Below, in pieces: positions 11,064 through 22,025 of a stretch of 64,000 bases of DNA. The DNA is from Phialophora verrucosa (taxonomy: Eukaryota > Ascomycota > Eurotiomycetes > Chaetothyriales > Herpotrichiellaceae). The stretch covers positions 744,001-808,000 of the forward strand of contig MSED01000013.1 of assembly GCA_002099365.1 (NCBI GenBank). Reading direction: 5' to 3'. The notes beneath the pieces are model-generated. The model saw nothing but the letters and a program-made list of their open reading frames with translations. It ran no database searches and was not told the DNA's origin. Numbering within the stretch: position 1 is the stretch's first letter; every line of letters starts with the position of its first letter. The position numbers were made by a program, and so were the translations under genes.

Positions 11064-12033
11064 ATGTTCAACATGGCAACCGTGACAGCTGTTTCTCTCC
11101 CCTCTGCAGGCTTCGTAGATCAGGTGTTGGCAAAGCCCCTGCCACTCCAAATCCCCAGTGTCCTACCTGATCTCGCCTTCCTGCAATCCAAGGTCCAATG
11201 TCCATTCGCTGCCATCGGTCAACTCTTCGACCACCTGCAGACCAATCCTGCCCTCGCCGCCCGCCTGAACCAGGTCTATCCTACCCGCGGTCTCTTCAAG
11301 ACAGCAGCAACCACCAATCCCGTCGCAGACCAGAAACTCACCATCGATCTATCTCCGAGTCGCATCTCTCGCATTCCGGCCGATCTCAAGGCTGCCTTGA
11401 TACCTCATGGGCTGGGCGAGGTCTTGGACTTCTTTAATGCCGTGACCACACAACACGTGGACTCTATCCTCCGGGCTCTCTCCGCCACCGTCAATGTCGA
11501 TCTCGGCGTCATTCACAAGTCCCGCAACATCAACTTCCGCATGTGTGATTACACGCCTGATACTGCAAACGCCACCAGCGAGAACGGGTGTGGCGCCCAT
11601 CGTGACTACGGCACCTTCAGCATCATCTTCCAAGACGGCACTGGAGGCCTCGAGATCGAAGATCCGGCCAGTGCCGGTGTTTGGAAACCCGTCCCCGCGG
11701 ATGCCACCGTCATCCTATGCGGCTGGTGCGCGTACATAGTCTCCGGCGGCGAGCTCAACGCAGTCAGACATCGAGTACGCCGTCAAACTGGGGGTCCGAA
11801 GATTAAGCGCTGTCCTCTTCGTTGCTCCAGATCTCGACGTCGCATTGAAGCCCATGGTTGCTGGGAAGCCAGTCGTCAATTTCTCGGACAAGATCCTCAC
11901 TGGAAGACTTGACGTCAAATGGTTTAAAGAGATCATGGGAAAGAGATGGCGTTGGAGAGAGGGAAATGAGGAACTCGCAGACGGGGAAGAGATTACCCAG
12001 GATGAAGATATCGAGAGGCTTATCCTTGGCTAA
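11064..12033 (+). CDS. 2OG-Fe(II) oxygenase with a frame break at a G5 run
   Basis: Clavaminate-synthase/isopenicillin-N-synthase-like oxygenase. Starting at the ATG at 11064 the frame gives the catalytic core: GAHRDYGTF with metal ligands His179 and Asp181, then AVRHRVRR with the distal His236 and the arginine region that binds 2-oxoglutarate. Just after this the frame drifts into unlikely sequence, while the next frame from about 11791 reads RRLSAVLFVAPDLDV, the normal C-terminus of the family, and runs to the stop at 12031. The switch falls at the run ggggg at 11790-11794; one G fewer would give a continuous protein of about 322 residues. Either this is a sequencing slip in a homopolymer or the allele is truncated. 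Both metal-binding motifs lie before the break. Confidence 0.65.
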
Positions 12034-13319
12034 CTGGAGAAATAGGGTCCGTTTGTCGCCGGGTTTGGAATGGGGGACGGATCCCGTTGTCGAGGCAGGC
12101 GGAGATATTCGTGAAGACACGTCACCGAGTGCGAGCTGCTGTTCATTACCGGGATAGTATGACACCTTCCGTCCGTACTTGGGGCTAGGTAACGGTGATT
12201 AAGCTCATCTTCCGGGGTGCAAATAGTGTCGGGTTGGCGATTCTAACGGACGGTTACTGTCTGTCTCTGACGTTCAGGCCGTTATGAGGGAGGGATCATC
12301 CCCGTCCCCAAACGGCTTTCGAGAATCCGGTTCTCCAGCAGAGCCTGGACCTTAATACTGCCCTCAACTCAGCAGAGTGAACTCCCGTTAACTCCCCTTA
12401 CTATCTCGAGCCAAGAACATTTTCTCGAGGCTGACTGGATCGAAATTAGGCGTCATCCGGACATAGGCCCCTTCGGGAACAGTCGTGGTTATTACTATTT
12501 GCTCACCCTTCTCCCATCCAGACCCATATTCATCGGACACGTCCTTCGACATGTTTTGCGTCAACCCATAGGCCATGATCAAGACGTCAGCTCTCTCTCC
12601 TTCCATAACGTCCGTACGGGATCTATTTGGCTACGTCGGGTCCTTTTCCTTTCCTCCCACTCGCTCGCGCTAATACCTAACTATAATCTTCAAGCACCAT
12701 CGGAGCTTTCCCTGTGACTATAGCTCGACTCCCTTGCCTCGCGGGACCACACATTGCATATCGGAATCATCAAGACCCGGAACAGGGGAACTATCTCGAA
12801 CGAGGCGCGGATTCTTGCCTCCCTGCTGGACCTTAGATCCTTGATTTGTCGGCCATTTTTGTATTTCTATTTTAATTCTCATTCCGACACGCCGGCTCGC
12901 TGGGGTGGACCGGTTTGACCACGACTCGAAGATAGACAAATACGTACGTACTCGCGAGGACGGCGCCGGTTGATTCACTATACCCACTCGCTTCGGAATG
13001 CTACTGAAAGGTTCAAAATCTTGGGGGAGGGAGGTCCCATGTGGATTTCAGTCCATGTGAAGTCGAATTCAACGGCATACAGTACTGAATTGTGTCCCCT
13101 GGTGTGTGCTTCCCTTCCCTGGCCGGTGAACCATTCGTGGAAAAGTTCAATGAGACAAAAGCACAGCACAAGTCAGGGCGGATACGATGTCCAGTGAGGA
13201 GACCAGCATTCTCTATCCACGCACTCATGCGGGAACCGGGACTTGACGCGAGACGATAATCCCGTTCTGTTGATATCCTAGTACACAATGAAAGACCCCA
13301 CGGCACGGCCAAGGCCCAC
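12034..13319. other. Convergent intergenic region
   Basis: No supported gene. A 72-codon ATG-initiated frame on the minus strand (12606-12388) has no recognisable domain and I leave it unassigned. Confidence 0.4.
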
Positions 13320-15763
13320 TTATCTCCCTCCCATAAACTCGGCCTTGTAAGCTTGGATACCTCCCTTCGAAAGCTCTCTCAGCGCCATGGTCGCGTATTG
13401 GCTCGAGCCAAGCTGGAACTTGAGAACCGCGGCGAGCTTGTTGGTCTTTGGCGCTTCCGTAGACTCCTCCGTCAATGCCTGTGGTGGCGATTTTGGCGGC
13501 TCCGCGGCAGGAACAGCGTTCTCGGAAACGGCATCCTGACCCACACCTCGGTGAGCCTGTTGGTTGCGTTTCTTGATCTTCTCCAAATCCGTCTCCACGA
13601 ACTGCTTGTCCCCTTCCTCACCACCGTACTCGTGCACGTTGACCTCCCATGCCTCACCGATGCGCGCCAGCATTTTCCGGTATCCGCCACTGAGGCTGAA
13701 GTCTTTCTGCTTGCGCCGCATATTGAAGGGATCTAGTCCACCACCAGCCTCGCTGGCCATGAAACTCTTATACCATTCACCACTGGCGTTGGCGGGGTAA
13801 AGTACATCGAATCCAGGAAGAGGAAGGACGATGTCAAAGATAGAGTACTTCCCACCCCGCGCTTCTTCCGCGGTCAGTGCGCGAGCTCGCTCGAACACGT
13901 CGTCCTTGTCAAACGCCCTATCGTCCCCGGATGGTTCGATAACGACTTCACCATCCGCATCGACAGTCTCTTGCGCAGCCGCCTCGGCATCGACTTGTTT
14001 GTCCTTGTGCTCCTGGACAAGAACAAGGTCTCCTTCCACGACCTTGTCTCCATACAAGCGCCAGCGCTCACCGACTGCAAGATTCCATACCAGAGACTGA
14101 TAAGCGTGGACGTACATAAGCCTAAGGTTCCGCTGGATACCCAACAGTGCGCCAAGATAGTCCTGACGATGCTTACCGAGGTGTCGGATGATGTTCGACT
14201 CGGCGGAGAACTTGCGAGGGATCTTATCCAGCGCTTCGTTGATCCTGCCCGTGGTGTGCCAGAGATTGATACCTTCTGCTCGGGAGCGATCATCCTGGCC
14301 AACAAGAAGACCAGTCTCCGAAGCAGCTGCGTTGAGAGCCAACGGCGAAAATTCGAGGATGGCGTCGCACGCACTCTTGAAATCTCCTTTGAGGATGTGA
14401 AGGCCGACAACGTCCGTGCGAGTTGCGAAGGTGCCGAATCGTTGAAGGCCGTAGAAGTTGAGGAAGCCCTTCTCGCGGAGACGTTGAAGTGACGTATGCA
14501 GATAGGAATGGACTTCTCCTTTCCGCCCAGCAACAAGCTCGTCGGAAGAAGATCCTTCGAGCTGACAATCCCTCAAGGTGATGACGAACTCGTTTCCGCT
14601 GAGGTCTCCCAGTTCGAGGCCTTGCTTATGGTACTCGTAATCCCCCACCGCCGCATACTTCAACGATCGATTCAAGCCCGCCAGCCGCTCTGCCTCAACA
14701 CGATACGCACTCACTCGCTGCACAGTCACAGCGCGTCGATCCTTCGTGCCAGCGAACTGGAAAGTCTTGGTGTTCATTTTCAACTGTTTCGCCAGGTAAG
14801 AGATGACTTCCAGCGTATCCTTGTTCTCCTTGTAGAGTGAGAAGTGGACATACTCGCCACCGCGGTCCTGCCAGCCGAGTTTGTTGGGTCGGGAGGATCG
14901 GTCATTGTTCGGCTTTTTGTTCAATCCACGATTGCGGTCACGGCTGTTGGTTGAGACCGCATGGGATGCGGTGAGCACGAGGATGCCATCTTTGTCTGTA
15001 GAAGAATCGATCTTGCTGTGGAAGATACGGCGGATATCTTGATGAATCTGGGATCGGACACTTCGGTCGGACGCGAATACTGTACGGACCATGGGGTGAT
15101 CTCTGGACTTCCAGTCTGGGTGGCGCAGGATTGATTGGTAGAGATAGGACATCTGACCTACTGTTTCGTCGCTGAAGTATCCCAGGAGTGTAGTGCGGTC
15201 AGCCTCGGAGAGCTGATACCGGGTTAATTGGTATGTCGCAAAAAGGGGAGGGCTCTTACCTGTGCGAATTGTCCATTTGCGTCTGGTTCTTTGGCAGCGT
15301 CTGCTTCCATCGTTGTCTCAACGTTCGGTCCATTCTTTGCCGTCTCACTGTCACCAGTTGGTCCCTCCGGCGCAATCTCCTGGTCCTTTACACCCTCATG
15401 TGCCGTCGGGGCGGGACTCACAGACTCATGCGGCCCAGCCTGGTGCTGCACCTTGATCGAGCTCAGATGCACCACCGTTCCGTCCGGCAAGATCTCGTTA
15501 ACCAAGAAATCCGTGTACCGCTTTTTGAGGATCCCCCGGAAGACAGACCCGGACTCGGCAACGAAAGCGATGATACCAACCTGACGCTCCTTCGCTATAT
15601 CGTCCGACACAAGAGGGGCTTGTACATTCGGCTGTGGGCGGCTCTCATCGCCTGAGGGAGCCATAGCTGGGGTGCTCTCAATCATGACATCGCTCTGAGT
15701 TGAATCGAGCTTGACGCGCTTTGAAGGGCGAGAATCAGTCTCTGCGTTGTCCATGTTGGTCAT
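13320..15763 (-). CDS. PUS7: Multisubstrate pseudouridine synthase 7 (TruD family)
   Basis: Two exons, 15763-15260 and 15212-13320, across a 47-nt intron (gtaaga donor, cag acceptor, phase 0), giving 798 residues. This is the TruD/Pus7 family, which converts uridine to pseudouridine in U2 snRNA, pre-tRNA and some mRNAs. The N-terminal 40 residues are basic (PSKRVKLD, a likely nuclear signal). The core shows RYTDFLVNEI near residue 75, the catalytic FAGTKDRRAV with Asp at about position 326, KQGLELGDLSGNEFVITLR, and the large TRUD insertion with NFYGLQRFG. An acidic low-complexity stretch separates the first core strand from the rest, as in other fungal members. Length is near the usual size for Pus7 with an N-terminal extension. 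Confidence 0.93.
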
Positions 15764-15988
15764 CTAGAACAAGAGGATTGCAGGCAGTCACAGCGAGGTG
15801 AGGCAGAAGACACGGTGAATTATTGGCTGACACTCAGTTTGAAATTTCACTGACGCCAAGACAAAGATTACAGCTAGTCCATCCGGGGAATAGCGCTTCC
15901 CCTATTTTCCAACGCCTCGTCTTGTCAAACCCCATACGCTTGGAGCACTCCAACACAGAGCCTGAGTGGTCTTCCCGTTGTCCATTAC

Positions 15989-17319
15989 TCAATGAAAGTC
16001 CATCTCTCGCAGTGCATCCCGCAAGGGCCGGTCACATTCTGCTGATCCCCCATCTTTCTCGCTTGGACGGTTCTCAAACTTGATGTGAGAATGTCTCCGC
16101 CCGTGCTTGAAAACAGTGCCTTCCGTGACATTCGTCTCTGCAGGCTCCAGAGATTCATCTTCTCTATTCCTGATCTTCTCCACGAGGGTCCATGGGCGCT
16201 GGAAACCATGAAATTCTTCAACCAGCAACTCGCGAGTTGCTTCCCAATCAACTCCAAATGCTCCGCTGTTGAATTTTGAGCTCCATATCTCTCCGGGCTT
16301 TTTGTCAGCGGGCTCTCTTGATGTTATCTTGTTGGTATCCGATGTGTCGTACTCCTCGAGACGTGTTCGGAGTTCTTCGAGGGCGATTCTCGTGTGCCGG
16401 AGGATCTGTGACGGAGAGTCTTTTCCAGGATTGTTTGCTTTCTTGTTTGGTTTACCATAACCGACACTGGTGAAGAGGCAGGCGATCCAACGACGTGGTT
16501 TCGAAATGGTGATCTCACCGAGCGGGGCACTATCGATGCCTTTGAGTTTCAGCTTACGCGCTTGCTCATAGTCGTATGGTTGCGGAGGGATAAGGAGGCA
16601 AGTCCCAATAAGATTCCGTGGACCGGCGGCTCGTTGACAGTGCAGCCGGTAGGTTGCGAATGCTTCTGGACACTTGGAATTGTCAACCCCAGTCCAAAAT
16701 ACGATATGTAGCCAGTCGTACCATGATTTTGAGCTCTTTTGCAATGCCATATCCCCAAACTCCTTGACAGTTGACTGCATCTATCAAGACTCGTGTCAGT
16801 CTCTATCGGCTTATCACTGCTTTCTCACCTACGGACAATAACTGCTCTGTCAGGAGCGTCTTTGATGTCGCCCGTAATCTCTCGAATGGTGAAGCAGGGC
16901 GCAGGTCCGAGCTCATTCGCCGTTGACTCCTCCATGCTTTCGTAGTCTTCTAATTCGTCGACTTCCTTGCCGTCATCAATTTTAGGCGAGGCAGATCTCT
17001 CTTGTCGAGGTGGAATCCAGAGGTCATCATCAGCCTCACTCGGCTTGGTCATGCGTTCTTGGCCGGTGACCACCTGTTGCATGGTGTAGTTCGGTCTCAA
17101 ATTTTGTACGCCCTCTTGCTCCTTCAGGTGTCTCTGAAAGAGCGCGCCGTACGCCTCGTCGACAAGTTGCAATTCCGCTTTCGCATTTTCAGCGCCGCAT
17201 CGATCTTGAACTGTCCAGTACTCGACCGCATCAAAATACCTTACGTCCAGCTCATGTAAAGACGCATCTTCTGGCAAGCTCAACACTCTATGGTACTTGG
17301 CATAGTTTATGGAGTCCAT
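15989..17319 (-). CDS. POA1: POA1-type macrodomain protein with N-terminal J-like domain
   Basis: Three exons: 17319-16833, 16780-16722 and 16672-15989, 409 residues. The first intron uses donor gtaggt and the second gtacga; together they restore the signature VHAVNCQGVWGYGIAKELK, with conserved Asn166, which is split over two tiny introns. The macrodomain continues with CPEAFATYRLHCQ, IACLFTSVGYG and FNSGAFGVDWEATRELL. This family removes phosphate from ADP-ribose 1''-phosphate, a by-product of tRNA splicing. Before it, residues 5-62 resemble a DnaJ J-domain (YHRVLSLPEDAS, then VDEAYGAL) but lack the HPD motif needed to stimulate Hsp70. A charged linker joins the two. The start is the ATG at 17319; the frame upstream has no ATG. 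Confidence 0.82.
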
Positions 17320-17776
17320 GTTGTTGATAAGAGTTGGTACCACAATTCCGAGGAGGTGAGGTGAAAATGATATGAGTCTGCCTGCAACATGTCTGCAAAG
17401 GTGAGTTTCAAGTGTGAGAAGAGCCTGCTCCAAAGTTGGCCAGTAGGCAGTTACTACATGTCCTTCACCACCACAACGGTGAGGCAGTTACGTCTATGTG
17501 AAAGGCGGGACTGCCACCTTGAGTAAAGTGAGGGAGGACTGAGAGCGACTTTACACCACAACAGAATGAGATTCCTGGGTCCGTCTAAGAAATTGAATGT
17601 TCGGTCGCTCATTTCCTGGATACTCATTACTGGTTGCAACACTCTATGCGTGATTTATAGACGAGATGCCTGTCCCTATACCAGAACTCGTCGTCGGCAC
17701 CTTCATGGTTCACCTCTTATCGCACATATCCCAATGCTGACTACAATGCAAAACCGGGTCTTCCAATACCATCATT
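17320..17776. other. Short spacer between tandem minus-strand genes
   Basis: Holds the 5' flank of the macrodomain gene and the 3' flank of the MIF gene. Nothing else seen. Confidence 0.4.
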
Positions 17777-18802
17777 TCACTTCCTGAAGAACCCCAGAAT
17801 GCTTTGTCTCTTCTTAATGTGCTTTTTGCCCAGGCCAATAGCCTCCGTCGACCTGGTTTGGGCTGTCTCAGCTGTATTGAAGCGTTGGCTCGAAGGAGTA
17901 GTGGATCTGATCGAAGGCAGACTGACTCGAAAACGCTCGGTGAAAACTGGAACACCGGACTTCTTGCTCCTTCGACTTCTCTGGCGACTCAATGCTCGCA
18001 ACATGCCATCTTCATCGGATGACTGCCTCTCAAGCTGCTCGATCTCTTGTAGAGCGGTCACTCCGTTTGTCGCCAGGTTTTCCTCCGACACCGCATCGAA
18101 CCGAAGGACCCCACGCTTTGGTGGGATTTGAAGAGTATCTTGGACAAAATCCTGTATCAGATGTGTACTCCTCTTATTCTTGGTAGCTGCTATCTCGGAG
18201 GGCAGAGCTGTAATTGTAAGATGGTATGCTGGTTCCGAATTCCCGCCCAGGAGCATCTGAACGTCTGTGGTCACCATTGCCATGATGCAGGATGGGGGGC
18301 GCTGGTAGATTTCAGAAAGACGGAAGGACAGATCAATGAGGAATTCCTTTTCTGATTCGACCTGCGCTGGTGATTAGTGACACTCGGAAGCTCAGACGTC
18401 CCATCTTACACAGCAGTTCAGCTTGACCTCAGCCAGGATAACCGAGTCCTTCGCCACTCGTTCTTTCGCAGTATTATTCGGTTCACGATAAGCGAAGGCG
18501 TTGTCGTAGTATTGGCTTTTCTTCTTAGACAACCCAAGCCTGCTCCAAGAATGTTCCAGACTTGCCAGATCTGACAGGCCCTGAGATCCTTTCGTCAGGA
18601 TGCTAAACTGATTTGAGTGTGTAAGCTCTGGTGGAGTAGACTGTGCCCGTTGTAATGGAAGAAACCTGTGAGGAACTGGAGACACCCGGCCTTTGAGGCG
18701 AAAGGCTTTTTCAGGCGCGGTGTCACCGGTCGGAGGAGTCGGGAAGGCATTCTCGATCGCCATGCCGTTGATTCGGCTCGTGGAGGATGGTGTTGACGCC
18801 AT
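17777..18802 (-). CDS. Fungal MIF/tautomerase-family protein with long extensions
   Basis: Two exons, 18802-18410 and 18361-17777, joined over a 48-nt intron (gtaaga donor, cgcag acceptor, phase 0), giving 325 residues. The central part from about residue 122 to 220 is the macrophage migration inhibitory factor fold: ILAEVKLNCC, LIDLSFRLSEIYQRPPSC, IMAMVTTDVQMLLGG and PAYHLTITALPSEI. In animals MIF is a cytokine with tautomerase activity that depends on an N-terminal proline; here the fold lies inside the chain, so a processed Pro1 is not available unless the protein is cleaved. The N-terminal 115 residues are Ser/Pro-rich and the C-terminal 100 are basic (SRQRSRRSKKSG, ending KKRQSILGFFRK), perhaps a nuclear or membrane-binding tail. 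Cellular role in fungi is unknown. Confidence 0.85.
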
Positions 18803-19917
18803 GAAGGCGGGCGTGCGAACTCAAGACTTCTTTGCGGACGTTCTTTTCAACCAAGGACCTCTTGCAAGCGCATCATTTGAAGATACGGATCGGAATACTG
18901 AATCTGTAAAGCTCAAGTAACATGTCGCCGGAAGCAATTCACTCTCGAGGGCCAAGAAGCAAAGTTAACAATGGAACGTTCTAAGCGAGATCCAAAAACC
19001 CAAAGAAAGTCCAAACCCTCCACTCGGTCGAGTGAAACCTTTGCGATGCAGCGGGAGCAGTTGAAGAAATGGAAAAGGAGACAATAAACACGGACGAGTC
19101 GACATGCAGGCATCCGTCGTGCCTGCAGGCATGAGAGCTGGTCCAATCTTTCCGCGGTGCATCGTGCAGCCACAGACGTCAATACTTATTCCTCTTCACA
19201 ACACCCTAAAGGAAGGCGACAGCTTCCATGGAACCACATTCACAGCATAATCTAGGGCATTTCCAGGGCTAAATCAGGGAGACAGGAAACGGCATTCAGT
19301 CAGAAAAGAGGAGGTGCTTCTGGGCATGTTTGGACTGTTTGAACCCTTTACAACTTCCCCGCATCTAGACGCGCGCCGTACGTCACCCACGAGATCAGCC
19401 TTCGCCAACATGACGAGCAAAACCAATCGGTTTACGTGTTATGAAGCACTGCTCTAATAAGGCGAATTCTTCTGGACATTGCACGCCATGGCGTGCTCGG
19501 ATAGTAGAATCCACTAAATTGATCTCCACGATCCAGTCCCCCGCCAGGTTCGGGGAAGTAGAAGTGACGTACAATCGACAATTGGTGCGACTGCGAGTAC
19601 AATTGACCTCGAATTCCATCTCCTTTGAACTTCTACCCCAGAAATCAGTAACCAACACACAAAAGCCACACTGTAGAATCTCAATATTCGTAATAAGAGG
19701 TCCTCAATACAGAAAAGGTATTGCCCCCGCGACGCTCGTGCCAGCTTGAATCGTTGACGTCAGGATGATGCTGCGGAAGCTGGATCCTTGACGTGATGTC
19801 GTGCAGTAAATTGGAACTGACCTCTAATTCTGTAGGTGTGTCATTTAAAGTCCTCTCGGTTTCAAACGTCGCTTCATCCTTTCCCTAAAAGAACTTCGAG
19901 CCTATTCTAAATCAATT
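18803..19917. promoter_or_regulatory. Divergent promoter with CRE/ATF-type sites
   Basis: Non-coding spacer between the MIF gene and the hydrophilin-like gene. It contains a perfect CRE palindrome TGACGTCA at 19755-19762, a near copy TGACGTGA at 19789-19796, a TGACGTAC at 19565-19572 and TACGTCAC at 19379-19386. The two strongest lie 120-165 bp before the ATG at 19918. Fungal AtfA/Atf1 bZIP factors bind TGACGTCA in stress genes. A TATA-like atttaaag lies at about 19844. Confidence 0.6.
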
Positions 19918-20609
19918 ATGAATCGTCTTACTCGCCAGACAAAGCAGGCTCAACGATTGATCACATCGCAGACCTCACGACCGTTCTCCGCATACTTCGC
20001 CAGAATGGCTGACCAAGACAAATCCTCGCTCGATGCGAACAAGGGTTCCGTGGGCTCTCAATTCCAGCCGGAGGGCAATGTTGGTCAGGTCGGGGAGAAG
20101 GTTGGCGGTCCTTTCAGCAGCAAAGGTAAGTGGCTCCTCTCGAACCGCCATGCCGAAGCTTACAGAGGGTCGCAGGTGCTGTGGGAAAGGAGTTCACGGA
20201 TAAGGGATCGGTTGGTACGTGTTCGACCTCTCACTTGTCCCGCGTCTACAGGCTGCCACTAACATCGTGTGATTGCAGGTGGCACCGCACAATCCGGTAT
20301 GACGAGTTGTCCCTTCTGACCACTATGAGCACTACACTTACCATTGTCAGCTGCCGAACAAATTCAAGGAGACCAGAAACCCATCTTCGACAAGGACGGT
20401 GCCATTGGCAAGCAGTTCCAACGTGAGTTAGGATAAACTTCATGAGGGCTTCAACGCTGACAACGAATGTAGCTGAAGGATCAATCGGCAGCGTTGGTGA
20501 GGCGGTCGGCGGTCCATTCTCGTCGCAGGGCGCTATCGGCAAGCAATTCACGGACAAGGGCGCAGTTGGAGGCACCGTTCAAGAGAACTTGGGCAGCGGA
20601 AAGAAATAG
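19918..20609 (+). CDS. Small hydrophilin/LEA-like stress protein, five exons
   Basis: Exons 19918-20125, 20176-20214, 20279-20296, 20351-20422 and 20473-20609 give 157 residues; all four introns are phase 1 and have good GT-AG borders. The first 30 residues are Arg-rich without acids (RLTRQTKQAQRLITSQ, then RPFSAYFAR) and look like a mitochondrial presequence; a second ATG at 20005 would give a form without it. The rest is glycine-rich, charged and without hydrophobic core, as in hydrophilins and LEA proteins that protect dry or stressed cells. A module PEGxxGxVGExVGGPFSSxG followed by GKxFTDKGxVG occurs twice. The gene ends 73 bp from the convergent monooxygenase gene. Function is inference from composition and the CRE sites upstream. 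Confidence 0.78.
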
Positions 20610-20681
20610 ATGAGGCAGAGAAGAACGTGAAGCAGGAATATGGTGCTGTCACAATCCGCCTTTGAGTCCCTGCCGATGGTA

Positions 20682-22025
20682 TTATGGAGAGCCGCTCACG
20701 GCGATATGTGCCTGATGCATGATCCCGATAGCCTCCTGGCAATGCGCATCGATATCCAAATCCCATATCCAGTCCCATTGTGTCGATAACGTGTTTCGAA
20801 TCTTCTCCAGATCGTCACCCACTCCAGGAAGTTCAAAATCGTAAAGGAGTCCTCGGCTCCGACTCGTGGACACAACCTTTTGCGTTCGTTCTCTCCGCAC
20901 AGTATCATAGGCGACAAAGGCTCTTGTGAGTTGTGCCGGATCAGGTGTCCTGATCTCTCCGAGTAGTCGACTGAGAACCGCAGCGTCCTCGATCGCCATG
21001 CCCGCTCCTGCGCCCTGGTGAGGAGTAGATGCATGTGCACAATCACCTAGTAGGCATATTCGGCCGTCCTTGACATAGGTCTTGAGGGGCGGAAGATCGA
21101 ACAATCCCCATTTGTCGGGTTTTTGGAGCAGAGAAAGAAGCTTTTTGATGGGTTCACTCCAGTCTCTGAAATCCTCCAGTGCGTCTTCCACGGTGGCTGG
21201 TACCACCCAATTACTGCCGTGATTCCAGTCGGATCGACCTTGAAATGCGACGACGTTGAGCGTTTTCCCTTGGTTGATCACGAATGTGACGAGGTGGCCG
21301 CCGTATCCAAGTGTCACGATGTGATCCAAGGTAGCGGCTTCTCCCAGTGCCTCAATAGCATCTTCAACCGGAACGAGGCCTCGATAGGCGTATTTTCCAG
21401 TGAATTGTGGCTCGTATTTCTCCTGCCCTTCATGGAGGATGTTTCGCACCACCGACTTGACGCCATCACAGCCGATGGCGGCGTCAACGATTTCTGTCGT
21501 GCCGTCCGCAAAGACAACCGTCACTCCGTCTCCATGAACTTTGATGTCCGTACATCTCTTCTTGAAGCTGACTAGACCACCCTCGAAGCCGCCAGGCAAG
21601 AGCTTGACCATCTCATCCAGGAACACCGCTCTGTGAACATTTCGCAGCTTGTTGTCATTGTATATCGCGCAAATCTCGTCAAATGCCTTGGACGTATTGC
21701 TTCCTCTTCCATCCATACCCATGGCGACCTTGCTGAACAAATACTTCTTCTGGCCGTTGACATCTGCTTGAGGTGCTTCATCTGCAATTCGACCATATGC
21801 TTCATGGAGTTTCGGATCAACGGCATACATTGCTCGTACCGCGTTGGGCAGGAAGCCCACACCTGCACCAATCTCGGCAAAGGCATGGGCAGCTTCGTAC
21901 AGGTGTGGCTGTATCACCCGTGGATCGCCGTGCTTCAGTATACCTAAGAGAAGACTTAGTCCGCCGATCCCCCCTCCAATGATTGCTATCTTCAGGGGCT
22001 TTCTGAGCTCTGTCGCATCTCCCAT
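20682..22025 (-). CDS. FAD-dependent monooxygenase (salicylate hydroxylase-like)
   Basis: Intronless, 447 residues, ATG at 22025. Class A flavoprotein monooxygenase: the dinucleotide fold IAIIGGGIGGLS at residues 13-24, the DG-type region AAIGCDGVKSVVR near residue 190, and the second FAD motif LLGDCAHASTPHQGAGAGMAIEDA near residue 320. These enzymes use NAD(P)H and oxygen to hydroxylate aromatic acids or phenols; salicylate hydroxylase-like proteins are many in ascomycetes and also occur in secondary metabolism, so the substrate is open. No transmembrane helix is seen. It converges on the hydrophilin-like gene and has a long, gene-free upstream region. Confidence 0.88.
   Translation of the reverse strand: MGDATELRKPLKIAIIGGGIGGLSLLLGILKHGDPRVIQPHLYEAAHAFAEIGAGVGFLPNAVRAMYAVDPKLHEAYGRIADEAPQADVNGQKKYLFSKVAMGMDGRGSNTSKAFDEICAIYNDNKLRNVHRAVFLDEMVKLLPGGFEGGLVSFKKRCTDIKVHGDGVTVVFADGTTEIVDAAIGCDGVKSVVRNILHEGQEKYEPQFTGKYAYRGLVPVEDAIEALGEAATLDHIVTLGYGGHLVTFVINQGKTLNVVAFQGRSDWNHGSNWVVPATVEDALEDFRDWSEPIKKLLSLLQKPDKWGLFDLPPLKTYVKDGRICLLGDCAHASTPHQGAGAGMAIEDAAVLSRLLGEIRTPDPAQLTRAFVAYDTVRRERTQKVVSTSRSRGLLYDFELPGVGDDLEKIRNTLSTQWDWIWDLDIDAHCQEAIGIMHQAHIAVSGSP

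Noticed and set aside
12388..12606. 72-codon ATG-initiated frame on the minus strand
   Set aside because: No recognisable domain, no intron signals and no flanking support.
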